From: Agrobacterium fabrum str. C58
Lineage (GTDB): Bacteria > Pseudomonadota > Alphaproteobacteria > Rhizobiales > Rhizobiaceae
DNA: 64,000 bases
Direction: 5' to 3'
Assembly: GCF_000092025.1 (NCBI RefSeq)
Contig: NC_003062.2
Span: 432,001-496,000 of the forward strand
Of this stretch, positions 41,010 to 50,512 are shown piece by piece. The notes beneath the pieces were generated by a model. That model was not told the origin of the DNA. It worked only from the letters and a program-made list of their open reading frames with translations, and did no database searches. The position numbers and the translations under genes are program-made. Each line of letters starts with the position of its first letter. The stretch's first letter is position 1.

Positions 41010-41660
41010 CTAGGCCACCATTGCCGATGTGTTTATCTTGGCGAGCTGGATGACCGCCTGTGTGCGGCTGTCGACCTTGAGCTTCAGCAGAATTGCCGAG
41101 ACATGCGCCTTGATGGTGGCTTCGGAAACATTGAGCTCATAGGCGATCTGCTTGTTCAGCAGCCCTTCGGCCAGCATGCCCAGAACCCGGCTTTGCTGTG
41201 GCGTCAGCGTTCTGAGCCGGCCGATCAGATCGGCCACGTCAGGATCCTGCTCCTTCTCACCCTGATGGCCCGACGGTATCCAGACATCGCCTTCCAGAAC
41301 CGCGCGGATGCCGTCCCTGATATCGTCAATACCAGAGGATTTGGAAATGAAACCGGAAGCACCGAGTTCAATCGACCGGCGAACGGTGGTCGCATCATCC
41401 GTTGCCGAAACGATGACGATCGGCAGGCTGGAAAATTCCGCTCTCAGCGCCATCAGGCCGGAAAATCCGCTGACCCCCGGCATGGCGAGATCGAGAAGCA
41501 TGAGATCGGCATCGTTGCGCGTTGTGGCTGCATGTCGGGCAGCCTCGAAATCCCCGGCCTCGATGATGGTCTGTTGCCCGTCGAGACCGGCTACGGCCTG
41601 TTTCAGGGCACCGCGAAAAAGCGGGTGGTCATCTGCAATGATAATGACAAGTTCCGACAT
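41010..41660 (-). CDS. NarL/FixJ-type response regulator
   Basis: A 216-residue protein. The receiver domain shows IIADDHPLFR (acid pair), the phospho-acceptor Asp in LMLLDLAMPG, and KS in GFISKSSGI. The C-terminal LuxR-type HTH is LTPQQSRVLGMLAEGLLNKQ (quoted in part) with VSEATIKAHVSAILLKL. No sensor kinase is adjacent, so its partner is elsewhere. The 252-nt gap 41661-41912 to the divergent gene carries no ORF that looks coding. Confidence 0.92.
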   Translation of the reverse strand: MSELVIIIADDHPLFRGALKQAVAGLDGQQTIIEAGDFEAARHAATTRNDADLMLLDLAMPGVSGFSGLMALRAEFSSLPIVIVSATDDATTVRRSIELGASGFISKSSGIDDIRDGIRAVLEGDVWIPSGHQGEKEQDPDVADLIGRLRTLTPQQSRVLGMLAEGLLNKQIAYELNVSEATIKAHVSAILLKLKVDSRTQAVIQLAKINTSAMVA

Positions 41661-41912
41661 TCTGGCCCCCTCCCAAGGGCGTTATGCGGTTCTTTCGCAG
41701 CTATTGGCTTACTCCCTTTGCCGGTGGTCGAAACACGCCCGGCTCCTCCGCCAAAGGTTGCTCCAATCACTCCGGCATTACAAGGAAAAGCTTGTGGACA
41801 GGCGGTCTTTGAGGGCCTCCGTAATAAAAATGCCGTGGAAACTGTGGACAATCTTCCTGCTTTGCGGCAAACCGCCCGGACAGGAAAGCGCTGGAAAGCC
41901 TTGGAGAGCCTT

Positions 41913-42266
41913 ATGCAGGAAACGCCCGCGATCATCTATAAAATCGTGCCGGAGACGTTGTGGACTGCAGCCAGGGCAGAAGGCATGTTCGAAGGTGCGG
42001 CCATCGACTTGACCGACGGTTTCATTCATTTTTCGACTGCAAAGCAGGTGGCAGAGACAGCCGCGCGGCATTTTTCCGGCCAGGTGGATCTGCTTCTGAT
42101 CGCGGTCGACGGTGCAGCACTTGGCGACAAGCTGGTCTATGAACCGTCCCGGGGTGGTGATCTTTTCCCGCATCTTTACGCCCCGCTTCCCTTCAGCGCG
42201 GTCCTTTGGGAAACGCCGCTCTCGCTTGATCATGATGGCCAGCACCAGTTCCCGGAGATTTTGTGA
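41913..42266 (+). CDS. DUF952 family protein
   Basis: A 117-residue protein matching DUF952: AIIYKIVPETLWTAA, then DGFIHFSTAKQVAETAARHF (20 residues), LLLIAVDGAALG and FPHLYAPLPFSAVLWE. The family resembles the ADP-ribosyltransferase fold, but its function is unknown. GGAGAG precedes the ATG at 41913. It overlaps pyrD (TGATG), so the two are co-translated. Confidence 0.9.
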   Translation: MQETPAIIYKIVPETLWTAARAEGMFEGAAIDLTDGFIHFSTAKQVAETAARHFSGQVDLLLIAVDGAALGDKLVYEPSRGGDLFPHLYAPLPFSAVLWETPLSLDHDGQHQFPEIL

Positions 42267-43357
42267 TGAGCGGATTATTTTCCTCTGTCGGCCGCAAGGG
42301 CCTGTTTCTCATCGATCCGGAAAAGGCGCACGGGCTCTCCGTTGCGGCGCTGAAAAGCGGCTTCCTGCCCACCTGCATGGTGCCGCATGATCCGCGCCTG
42401 CAGCAGACGGTGGCGGGCCTTGTCTTCCCCAATCCGCTCGGCATGGCGGCGGGTTACGACAAGAATGCGGAAGTACCGGGACCGCTTCTGAGGCTCGGTT
42501 TCGGCTTCACCGAAATCGGCACCGTCACGCCGCGGGCACAATCCGGCAATCCCAAGCCACGCATTTTCCGCCTGGTCGAGGATGAGGGCGTCATCAACCG
42601 TCTCGGCTTCAACAATGAAGGCCATGCCGCAGCGCTGGAGCGTCTGACACAGGCGCGTCTGCGCGGCATCGTCGGTGTCAATATCGGCGCCAACAAGGAT
42701 AGCGAAGACCGCATCGCCGACTATGTGCAGGGCATCGAGGCGTTTTATGCGGTCGCATCCTATTTCACCGTCAATATTTCTTCACCCAACACACCCGGCC
42801 TTCGTGATCTGCAGGCGCGTGAAAGCCTTGCGGCCCTTCTCACGGCCGTGCTGGAACGCCGCAAGACGGAAGCGGAGCGCCTCGGCAAACGCATCCCGAT
42901 CTTCCTCAAGATCGCGCCCGATCTGACTGAGGAAGGACTGGACGATGTTGCCGAAGAGGCGCTCGCCCACGATCTCGATGGCCTGATCGTCTCGAACACC
43001 ACGCTCTCACGCGAAGGCCTGCGCCCTGGTCCCCACAGGGGCGAGGCCGGCGGGCTTTCGGGCAAGCCGCTCTTTGAGCTTTCCACCACGGTTCTCGCCA
43101 AGATGCGCCGTCGCGTTGGCGCCAATCTGCCGATCATCGGCGTTGGTGGTGTTTCATCTGCGGAAACGGCTTTGGAAAAGGTGCGGGCAGGGGCCGATCT
43201 CGTGCAGCTCTATTCCTGCATGGTCTATGAAGGTCCGGGCCTGCCCTCGGCCATCGTCAAGGGCATGTCGAAGCTCGTCGCCCGCGAGGGCGTGGAGACC
43301 ATCCGTGACCTGCGCGACAGCGCGGTCGACCGCTGGGCTGACCGTAAGCTCGGCTGA
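42266..43357 (+). CDS. pyrD: Dihydroorotate dehydrogenase (quinone), class 2
   Basis: A 363-residue FMN enzyme that oxidises dihydroorotate to orotate in pyrimidine synthesis, passing electrons to quinone at the membrane. It has LGMAAGYDKNAEVPG, FTEIGTVTPRAQSGNPKPR (catalytic region), NRLGFNNEG, VNISSPNTPGLRDLQ with the active-site Ser, LKIAPDL, VSNTT and IGVGGVSSAETALEK. Length is typical of class 2 enzymes. ATG at 42266 overlaps the DUF952 stop. Confidence 0.97.
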   Translation: MSGLFSSVGRKGLFLIDPEKAHGLSVAALKSGFLPTCMVPHDPRLQQTVAGLVFPNPLGMAAGYDKNAEVPGPLLRLGFGFTEIGTVTPRAQSGNPKPRIFRLVEDEGVINRLGFNNEGHAAALERLTQARLRGIVGVNIGANKDSEDRIADYVQGIEAFYAVASYFTVNISSPNTPGLRDLQARESLAALLTAVLERRKTEAERLGKRIPIFLKIAPDLTEEGLDDVAEEALAHDLDGLIVSNTTLSREGLRPGPHRGEAGGLSGKPLFELSTTVLAKMRRRVGANLPIIGVGGVSSAETALEKVRAGADLVQLYSCMVYEGPGLPSAIVKGMSKLVAREGVETIRDLRDSAVDRWADRKLG

Positions 43358-43393
43358 AGAGCGAAGGAGCGGGGTGATCTCCCGCCCCTGAAT

Positions 43394-43891
43394 TCAGGCG
43401 CAAAGCACCATCGCCCAATAGGGCCGGTTGCGGCTGGCGGCATCATAGGCAACCGCGACGCCGAGACCATTATAAGGCCCGAGCATGTTTTCGAGATGGT
43501 GTTGCGAGCCGATCCAGGCCTTGACCACCCGTTCCACGCTGTCCTGTCCGGCTGCCACGTTTTCCGCTGCCGGAAGCGGCACCTTGCCGTCCTTCATGCG
43601 GATGAGGAAACTGTCTGTCAGGCCGATCAGATGCGCCATCTTCTGCGCCTTGACCATGCGGCCGGCCTGATAGGCAGCGGCACCGCTGGCCGCCCCATTG
43701 ATGGCGAGTGGCGCAAGCCCCTTCGAACGGCGCAGATCATTGACCATCGGCAGTGCCGCTGCCGTCTCATCGCGGGTGCCCGAAGGCAGACCCTTGTTGG
43801 TCGGCATGGAAACGCAGGCGGAAAGAACGGAGCCGGCGGAAATAAGCACGAAGCCGCGCCGGGTGAGCGTCTGAAGTGATGTATCGGTCAT
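43394..43891 (-). CDS. CAP-domain (SCP-like) lipoprotein
   Basis: A 165-residue protein with a Tat/lipoprotein-like signal (LTRRGFVLISAGSVLSAC) and a CAP domain: MVNDLRRSKGLAPLAING, AENVAAGQDSVERVVKAW and the C-terminal GLGVAVAYDAASRNRPYWAM (20 residues). CAP proteins are extracytoplasmic; bacterial functions are mostly unknown. The start overlaps nothing, and the gene lies 1 nt from the next leftward gene, so they probably share a transcript. Confidence 0.85.
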   Translation of the reverse strand: MTDTSLQTLTRRGFVLISAGSVLSACVSMPTNKGLPSGTRDETAAALPMVNDLRRSKGLAPLAINGAASGAAAYQAGRMVKAQKMAHLIGLTDSFLIRMKDGKVPLPAAENVAAGQDSVERVVKAWIGSQHHLENMLGPYNGLGVAVAYDAASRNRPYWAMVLCA

Positions 43892-43892
43892 G

Positions 43893-44159
43893 TCAGCGGC
43901 GGTAGCTCAGAAGGCGCAGGATGATGAAAACGGGAATGACGATCGTGGCCCCGAGGAGCAGATAGTCGCCGATCGCGCCCAGCGCATGGAAACCGCTCCG
44001 CCACAGATCGACGACGAAATCGCGCGCGCTGTAGATAATGTTCCATGGCGTCAATCCGAAGATCGCCATCAGAAAGCCGACGAGCAATGAAACGACGAGC
44101 AGCTTCACCACGGTGCGGGCCACCGTATCACCCAGCATTTTGTTGACCTCACCGGCCAT
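43893..44159 (-). CDS. Small membrane protein (DUF6460-like)
   Basis: An 88-residue protein with two membrane segments: VKLLVVSLLVGFLMAIFGLT and LLLGATIVIPVFIILRLLSY (20 each). A linker between them carries NIIYSARDFVVDLWRSGF. The Met at 44159 (MAGEVNKML) is preferred. It matches a small alphaproteobacterial family without known function. Confidence 0.75.
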   Translation of the reverse strand: MAGEVNKMLGDTVARTVVKLLVVSLLVGFLMAIFGLTPWNIIYSARDFVVDLWRSGFHALGAIGDYLLLGATIVIPVFIILRLLSYRR

Positions 44160-44328
44160 CAGCAAGTCTCCTGTTTTGTCCTGACATATGGGGCGCACCG
44201 CTTCGATGCAAGTTTTCACGCACTATATCGCGCCATATCAGCCAATTCCACGCGGGTGCCATGAAATAGGACTTGAGTTTTTTTATGTCTTGATAAATGA
44301 CAGCCGGCATCTTCTCAGGAAATAATTG

Positions 44329-45270
44329 ATGGCCCCAAACCAGTTTTCTTCCGGTGACGTCATTGCCGACCGCCGGGCGGACTATGCCCGCATGTTGGCG
44401 GAGAGCGGTGATTATCCCGCCGCCGCCGAACTTATGGAACAGGCGCTTGAACTGGCGCCACGGTGGACGGCGGGCTGGTTTCGCTTCGGGGAGTATCACG
44501 AAAAGGCGGGGGAGACCGCAAAGGCGGTGGCGGCTTACGAGAAAGTCGCCGAGCTGGATGCGGAAGGTCTGTTTGCAGCCGAACTGAAACTCGCGGTTCT
44601 CGGCGCCGCGGAAACACCCGAACAACCGCCGAGCCGCTACGTGGAAGGGTTGTTCGACGACTACGCCGACCGTTTTGAAACCTCGCTTGTCGAGAAGCTG
44701 GATTACAGCGTGCCGCAGAAACTGGCGGAGCTGATCGGCAAAGCGGCGACAGGCGACGCCTTTGACACCATTGTCGATATCGGTTGCGGCACCGGTCTCC
44801 TTGGCATCGAAATCCGCTCTCTGGCAAAACGGCTCGAGGGTTTTGATATCTCCCAGAACATGCTTGCCAAGGCCGATGAAAAGAGTCTTTACGACCATCT
44901 CGGACAAGCCGATCTTTCGCTCGACGCGGAGGCTTCGGGGCTCTTTACGCCGGTACTCACGCAGCACCGCGCCGATCTCGTCGCCGCTGCCGATGTGATG
45001 ATGTATCTCGGGAGTCTTGAAACCGTCATGCCGCTCGTTTCCGCCCTGCTCAAACCATCAGGCTTTTTCGCCTTCTCGGTGGAGGATGCGGGCGATGAGC
45101 AAGGTTTCGTCCTGCGGGAATCCCTTCGTTACGCGCATTCCAAGAGCTACGTGATCGATCTCCTTGAACGGTCGGGCTTTTCCCCCATGGAAATCCGCAA
45201 AACCACCATTCGCAAGGATGCCGGAAAACCCCTTTCCGGCATTCTTTTTCTTGCCCGTGCCAAAGCCTGA
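44329..45270 (+). CDS. SAM-dependent methyltransferase with N-terminal TPR-like region
   Basis: A 313-residue protein. Residues 20-90 form two TPR-like helical hairpins (MLAESGDYPAAAELMEQALE and AGETAKAVAAYEKVAELDAE). The class I methyltransferase domain follows, with motif I DTIVDIGCGTGLLGIEI and LEGFDISQNMLAKA (motif II). The substrate is unknown; similar TPR-methyltransferases modify proteins or small molecules. ATG at 44329 follows CAGGAA. Confidence 0.88.
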   Translation: MAPNQFSSGDVIADRRADYARMLAESGDYPAAAELMEQALELAPRWTAGWFRFGEYHEKAGETAKAVAAYEKVAELDAEGLFAAELKLAVLGAAETPEQPPSRYVEGLFDDYADRFETSLVEKLDYSVPQKLAELIGKAATGDAFDTIVDIGCGTGLLGIEIRSLAKRLEGFDISQNMLAKADEKSLYDHLGQADLSLDAEASGLFTPVLTQHRADLVAAADVMMYLGSLETVMPLVSALLKPSGFFAFSVEDAGDEQGFVLRESLRYAHSKSYVIDLLERSGFSPMEIRKTTIRKDAGKPLSGILFLARAKA

Positions 45271-45378
45271 ACATTCCGTTTCTTGCCTTTTTTACGATAG
45301 GTCAGGCTTGCTTACGTATCCATCTTGATCAGGTGTTTTTTGCAGTGCAAAATGTGCCGGAAACCTGAGGGAAAAAGC

Positions 45379-46017
45379 GTGAGCACAACGAGAAGCGTTT
45401 ACGGGATGTGGAGTTCCGATCCGGCCAGACATGCGCCGGTGGAAGACGTGCAGGGCATCGTCACCGGTGCCATCGTCTCGGCGCTCGGCTTTTATCTCTT
45501 GGCCAAGGTCGGTCTTTTGACCGGCGGCACGGCTGGTGTTGCCTTTCTCCTTCATTATGCCTTCGGCATCAGCTTTGGCCTGCTGTTCTTCCTCGTCAAC
45601 CTGCCCTTCTATTATCTGTCGTTCCGCCGCCTCGGTCTCGCCTTTTCATGCAAGACCTTCATCGCCATCGGCCTTGTTTCGGTGCTGACGGAAGTGGAAG
45701 CGCGCTGGATGGTCATCGACAGCATCAACCCGCTCTGGGCGGCTCTGCTCGGTGGTCTGCTTCTGGGTTACGGATTGCTGGCGCTTTATCGCCACCGCGC
45801 CAGCCTCGGCGGCATCGGCATTCTGGCCATCTATATTCAGGATCGTTTCGGCATCCGCGCCGGTCTCATCCAGTTGGCCTTTGATGCCTGCGTCATGCTG
45901 TGCGCCTTCCTCGTCATCGATCCCGCAACCGTTGCCTATTCGATTGTCGGCGCTTTCGTCCTCAACATATTCCTCGCCATCAACCATCGCTCGGACAGAT
46001 ACATCGTCGTGCGTTAA
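45379..46017 (+). CDS. YitT family membrane protein, first tandem copy
   Basis: A 212-residue protein with five to six membrane segments of the YitT/DUF161 type: LGFYLLAKVGLLTGGTAGVA, LLFFLVNLPFYYLSFRRLGL (20 each) and a closing IFLAINHRSDRYIVV. GTG at 45379 is preferred, with GAGGGAAAA just upstream. It is followed by a paralogue in the same orientation. The function (a transporter-like role) is unknown. Confidence 0.85.
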   Translation: MSTTRSVYGMWSSDPARHAPVEDVQGIVTGAIVSALGFYLLAKVGLLTGGTAGVAFLLHYAFGISFGLLFFLVNLPFYYLSFRRLGLAFSCKTFIAIGLVSVLTEVEARWMVIDSINPLWAALLGGLLLGYGLLALYRHRASLGGIGILAIYIQDRFGIRAGLIQLAFDACVMLCAFLVIDPATVAYSIVGAFVLNIFLAINHRSDRYIVVR

Positions 46018-46099
46018 GCCTGACCGCTTGAAATTTGTCAGGCTTGGGCGCAATAGCTGGGCAAGGTCGGGCCAGATCGGGCAAGTCAGGGGAAGATGC

Positions 46100-46741
46100 A
46101 TGGACGATACCAGTGCGCGCAGGCGATTGAATCTTTGGACCTCCGCGCCCGATCGTCACTCGCTGCTGGAAGATGCACAGGCTATTCTGGCGGGCAGCAT
46201 GCTGATTTCACTCGGTGTCACGCTGTTTTCCGCCGCAGGCCTTCTCACCGGCGGTGTGGTGGGTCTTGCGTTTCTGGCGCATTACGCCAGTGGGTTCAGC
46301 TTCGGTGCGGTCTTTTTTCTTGCCAACCTGCCGTTTTATTATCTGGCCTTCCGCCGTCTCGGCCTCGCCTTCACGGTGAAGACCTTCTGCGCCATCGCCA
46401 CGACGGCGCTGCTGTCGGAATATATGCCGGGCTTTTTCGCTTTTGAGAGCATCAACCCGATTGCCGCTGCACTCTTCGGGGGACTGACGGTCGCCGCCGG
46501 CATGCTGGCGCTGTTTCGCCACCGCACCAGCCTCGGCGGTTTCGGCATATTGGCGCTCTATCTTCAGGATCGTTTCGGCTGGCGCGCCGGCCTCGTCCAG
46601 CTCGCTTTTGATGGCATGGTGCTCGGCTGCTCCTTCTTCGTCGCCACACCTTTTGTCATCCTCTGCTCCATTCTCGGCGCGCTGGTCATGAACCTCACGC
46701 TTGCCGTCAATCACAGAAACGACCGCTACATCGCCATGTAG
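46100..46741 (+). CDS. YitT family membrane protein, second tandem copy
   Basis: A 213-residue paralogue of the preceding gene, sharing the same segment order (GLLTGGVVGLAFLAHYASGF, ANLPFYYLAFRRLGLAFTVK) and the same ending NHRNDRYIAM. The two differ through much of the remaining sequence, so the duplication is old. AGGGGAAG precedes the ATG. The two may form a hetero-oligomer. Confidence 0.85.
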   Translation: MDDTSARRRLNLWTSAPDRHSLLEDAQAILAGSMLISLGVTLFSAAGLLTGGVVGLAFLAHYASGFSFGAVFFLANLPFYYLAFRRLGLAFTVKTFCAIATTALLSEYMPGFFAFESINPIAAALFGGLTVAAGMLALFRHRTSLGGFGILALYLQDRFGWRAGLVQLAFDGMVLGCSFFVATPFVILCSILGALVMNLTLAVNHRNDRYIAM

Positions 46742-46767
46742 CGGTCGGCCGTTGCGGTCAGGGTGGT

Positions 46768-47229
46768 TCAGGCTGCCTTTGCGGCGGCTTCGACCGGATG
46801 CTGTGAGCGGAAGCCGACGGCGATGCGGTTCCAGGTGTTGATCGCGCCGATGGCAACCGTGATCTTCACGATCTCCTCATCGGAAAAATGCGCCCTCAGC
46901 GTCTCGAAGGCGTCATCCGGCGCGCCGGTTTCGGCAATCTTCGTCACCGCATCCACCCACCCGAGCAGCGCCCGTTCCTGCTCGGTATAAACAGGGGATT
47001 CCCGCCACACGCTCATCAGGTTGATCCATTGCTCTGAAAGCCCGTCATGGCGGCTTTCCTTCACATGCATGTCCACGCAGAAAGCGCAGCCATTGATGAT
47101 CGAGGCACGGAGCTTGATGAGGTGAATGAAGCGGTGCTCAAGGCCGCTGCTCTGAACGTAGTTTTCCAGAGCCATGACGGCTTTGAAGGCTTCGGGGGAT
47201 GCCTTGGCATAGTTGATACGGGTTTTCAT
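46768..47229 (-). CDS. AhpD-like alkylhydroperoxidase (carboxymuconolactone decarboxylase family)
   Basis: A 153-residue protein with the catalytic CxxC and His of the AhpD fold: LRASIINGCAFCVDMHVKES, where CAFCVDMH is the redox motif. It reduces peroxides or related compounds. The Met at 47229 is preferred. An Rrf2 regulator lies upstream in the same orientation, suggesting redox-responsive control. Confidence 0.92.
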   Translation of the reverse strand: MKTRINYAKASPEAFKAVMALENYVQSSGLEHRFIHLIKLRASIINGCAFCVDMHVKESRHDGLSEQWINLMSVWRESPVYTEQERALLGWVDAVTKIAETGAPDDAFETLRAHFSDEEIVKITVAIGAINTWNRIAVGFRSQHPVEAAAKAA

Positions 47230-47336
47230 GCGTCTCTCCATTGGTTGGGATAGGTTGAAGTCATGCGTCATCGGTCCGGAAAGCGGTAAGGCTGTCCGGG
47301 AACGTGATTGGTGGTTATTCGGGTCCTGTTTAGAGT

Positions 47337-47840
47337 TCAGCGCGTCGTCGTCTTGCGCTCGTTCATGTCGAGGAAGGCGCAGCCGCGCGCGGCAATTCCA
47401 CCATCGTCATTGGCGGCAAGATCACCCAGAATGTCGGCAATGCTGGTTTTAGCGAGTTCCGCCCGGTAGACCTTTTCCGCCTTCAGCATCGCGGCGTTGA
47501 TGCCGCAGGGCTTGGTGAAATAACGTCCCGGCAAGGGGTTCGGCCCGCGCTGGCGAATTTCTGCGCAGCGAAAGGCAGGCTGTGGTCCCTCCACGGCCAG
47601 AACAATATCAAGCAGGGTAATCTTGTCGGTTGTCCGGGCCAGACGATAACCGCCCTTCGGTCCCGGCACGGTGGTGACGATGCCGGCGTTGGATAGCGAC
47701 TGCAGGTGCTTCAGCAGATAGCTCGTGGAAACGCCGTGGAATTCCGCGAGCGCCGCCGCCGAAAGCACGCCGCCTTCGGAAAGTCCCGCCAGCATGCTCA
47801 CGCTGTGAATGGCCTGTTCGACGCCGTCTCCGAGTTTCAT
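47337..47840 (-). CDS. Rrf2 family transcriptional regulator
   Basis: A 167-residue regulator with a winged helix (LSAAALAEFHGVSTSYLLKH and GPKGGYRLAR, the Rrf2 wing). Rrf2 proteins such as NsrR and RirA bind an iron-sulphur cluster through three close Cys; here Cys occurs at FRCAEI, KPCGIN and RGCAF, a non-standard spacing, so cluster binding is uncertain. It is divergent from the Lhr-like helicase gene and probably controls the AhpD-like gene downstream. Confidence 0.9.
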   Translation of the reverse strand: MKLGDGVEQAIHSVSMLAGLSEGGVLSAAALAEFHGVSTSYLLKHLQSLSNAGIVTTVPGPKGGYRLARTTDKITLLDIVLAVEGPQPAFRCAEIRQRGPNPLPGRYFTKPCGINAAMLKAEKVYRAELAKTSIADILGDLAANDDGGIAARGCAFLDMNERKTTTR

Positions 47841-47958
47841 CGGTCTTCTCGCATTGTTGTCTTGTTATCGTGGATATTATTTATCCATGATTATGTTTTC
47901 CTGTCAAGCCGACGCGTTGCGCTCTTCTTTTTTGCAGCTTTTTCACTACCTTGAAGCG

Positions 47959-50478
47959 GTGAACCATATCGAGCCCCCCACGTCCGGCACGCATGTCGGC
48001 ACCTTGCCCCTTCCATTCCAGAAATGGTTTGCAGAAAAGGGATGGTCTCCGCGCGCCCATCAGCTGGAACTGATGGCGCGGGCGCGGGGCGGTGAAAACA
48101 TGCTGTTGATCGCGCCAACGGGCGCCGGCAAGACGCTCGGCGGTTTCATGGCGTCGCTCACCGATCTGGCGGAGCGCGGCAAGGTGCCGCCCGGCTCCGG
48201 TTTTGTCGGCGTGCACACGCTCTATATCTCGCCTCTGAAGGCGCTTGCAGTGGATATCGAGCGCAATCTCACGAGACCCGTTTCCGAAATGGGCCTGCCG
48301 ATTGTGATCGAAACCCGCACGGGCGATACGCCGCAGGCCAAACGCCAGCGCCAGAAGGTGAAGCCACCCGATATACTGCTGACAACACCGGAGCAGGTCT
48401 CGCTGCTGCTTGCCAATAAGGAAGCCGAGCGCTTTTTCCGCGATCTGAAATATGTGGTTCTTGACGAACTGCATTCCCTCGTCACTTCCAAACGCGGCCA
48501 CCTGCTGTCGCTGGCGCTCGCACGGGTGCGTCGGCACGCTCCTGACGTGCGCTTCATCGGCCTTTCGGCCACGGTGGCGGAGCCGATGGATCTGCGTCGT
48601 TACCTTGCGCCACAGGGGCAAGGTGAGCCGCCGGCCGGCCTCATCACGGTGGAGGGTGGAGCAAAACCGGACATTTCCATTTTGCACACGGAAGAACGCA
48701 TTCCATGGTCTGGCCACTCCGCGCGTTATGCCGGCAAGGACTTATACGAGGCGTTGAAGCAGCATCAGACGACACTGGTCTTCGTCAACACGCGCTCACA
48801 GGCCGAACGGGTCTTCCAGGAACTGTGGACCGTCAATGACGACAATCTGCCGATTGCGCTGCATCACGGCTCGCTGGATGCCGGCCAGCGCCGCAGGGTG
48901 GAGGCGGCCATGGCGGAGAACAAGTTGCGCGCCGTCGTTGCCACCTCGACGCTTGATCTCGGCATAGACTGGGGCGATGTCGACCTCGTCGTGCATGTCG
49001 GCGCGCCTAAAGGGGCTAGCCGCCTTGCCCAGCGCATCGGCCGTTCCAATCACCGCATGGACGAGCCGTCAAAGGCGATCCTCGTTCCCGCCAACCGTTT
49101 CGAGGTGATGGAGTGCCGGGCAGCGCTGGATGCCAATTACATCGGCGCGCAGGATACCCCGCCTATCGCCGAAGGCGCGCTAGATGTTCTCGCCCAGCAT
49201 GTGCTCGGTATGGCCTGCGCCGAACCCTTCGATGCGGATGAACTTTATCGCGAAGTCACCAGCGCCTCGCCCTATGCCAACCTGCCGCGCGCTACCTTCG
49301 ACCGGGTGGTGGATTTCACCGCGACAGGCGGTTACGCGCTACGCACCTATGAGCGTTATGCCCGCATCCGCCAGATGAAGGATGGCCGCTGGCGCGTTTC
49401 CAATCCGGCTGTCGCCCAGCAATATCGCCTGAACCTCGGCACCATCGTCGAGGCGGCGGAACTCAATGTCCGCATGGTCAAGCGCAATGCCAAGGGCACG
49501 GTCGGACGCGGCGGCATGTCGCTCGGCAAGGTCGAGGAATATTTCTTGGAGCAACTGGTGCAGGGCGATACATTCCTGTTCGCCGGCAAGGTTCTGCGCT
49601 TCGAAGGCATCCGCGAGAATGAATGCCTGGTGTCGCAAGCCTTTTCCATGGACCCGAAAATACCCTCCTATGCTGGCGGCAAGTTTCCGCTTTCCACCTA
49701 TTTGGCGGATCAGGTGCGCTCCATGCTTGCCGATCCCGCCCGCTGGCAGGCGCTGCCGGATCAGGTCCGCGACTGGCTGGAAATCCAGAAGGAAAAGTCG
49801 ATCATTCCCAAGCGCGACGAGTTGCTCGTCGAGACCTTCCCGTTCCGCAAACGCTTCTTCATGGTCATGTATCCCTTCGAGGGACGGCTGGCGCACCAGA
49901 CGCTCGGCATGCTTCTGACGCGGCGGCTGGAGCGCGCGGGCGCAAAACCGATGGGTTTCGTCGCCACCGATTACTCGCTCGCCATATGGGCCATGGAGGA
50001 TATCGGCATGCGGCTGAAATCCCGCCGCCTGTCGCTGGCGGACCTTCTCGACGAGGACATGCTGGGCGACGATCTGGAGGCGTGGCTGGATGAGTCCTTC
50101 ATGCTGAAACGCACGTTTCGCAATTGCGCCGTCATCTCTGGCCTCATCGAACGTCGCCATCCGGGCAAGGAAAAGACCGGCCGGCAGGTCACGGTCTCAG
50201 CCGATCTTATTTATGACGTTCTTCGCAGCCATGAGCCGGATCATATCCTGCTGGAAGCGACGCGGCGGGATGCGGCGGCGGGACTTTTGGACATTGGCCG
50301 TCTTGGCGATATGCTGAAGCGAATCAAGGGCCACACCACCCATCGCGCGCTGGAGCATGTCTCGCCGCTTGCCGTTCCGGTGATGCTGGAAATCGGCCGC
50401 GAGACGGTGGCAGGTGAAGCGATGGACGATGTGCTGGCCGAAGCCGCCGACGAGCTGATCGCGGAAGCCATGTCCTGA
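47959..50478 (+). CDS. Ligase-associated DNA damage response helicase (Lhr-like)
   Basis: An 839-residue superfamily II helicase. It has Walker A LLIAPTGAGKTLGGFM, the DELHSL form of motif II in VLDELHSLVTSKRG, SAT motif III in GLSATVAEP, STLDLGIDWGD (motif V) and QRIGRSNHRM (motif VI), then the Lhr-type C-terminal winged-helix region. It acts in DNA repair with a ligase, a nuclease and PdeM. The PdeM gene follows after 34 nt; the ligase and exonuclease genes are not in the window. The start is uncertain: GTG at 47959 gives the usual length, and ATG at 47887 is the alternative. Confidence 0.9.
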   Translation: MNHIEPPTSGTHVGTLPLPFQKWFAEKGWSPRAHQLELMARARGGENMLLIAPTGAGKTLGGFMASLTDLAERGKVPPGSGFVGVHTLYISPLKALAVDIERNLTRPVSEMGLPIVIETRTGDTPQAKRQRQKVKPPDILLTTPEQVSLLLANKEAERFFRDLKYVVLDELHSLVTSKRGHLLSLALARVRRHAPDVRFIGLSATVAEPMDLRRYLAPQGQGEPPAGLITVEGGAKPDISILHTEERIPWSGHSARYAGKDLYEALKQHQTTLVFVNTRSQAERVFQELWTVNDDNLPIALHHGSLDAGQRRRVEAAMAENKLRAVVATSTLDLGIDWGDVDLVVHVGAPKGASRLAQRIGRSNHRMDEPSKAILVPANRFEVMECRAALDANYIGAQDTPPIAEGALDVLAQHVLGMACAEPFDADELYREVTSASPYANLPRATFDRVVDFTATGGYALRTYERYARIRQMKDGRWRVSNPAVAQQYRLNLGTIVEAAELNVRMVKRNAKGTVGRGGMSLGKVEEYFLEQLVQGDTFLFAGKVLRFEGIRENECLVSQAFSMDPKIPSYAGGKFPLSTYLADQVRSMLADPARWQALPDQVRDWLEIQKEKSIIPKRDELLVETFPFRKRFFMVMYPFEGRLAHQTLGMLLTRRLERAGAKPMGFVATDYSLAIWAMEDIGMRLKSRRLSLADLLDEDMLGDDLEAWLDESFMLKRTFRNCAVISGLIERRHPGKEKTGRQVTVSADLIYDVLRSHEPDHILLEATRRDAAAGLLDIGRLGDMLKRIKGHTTHRALEHVSPLAVPVMLEIGRETVAGEAMDDVLAEAADELIAEAMS

Positions 50479-50512
50479 AGCATGAAATTGGAATGAAGGA
50501 ACGACCACACAA

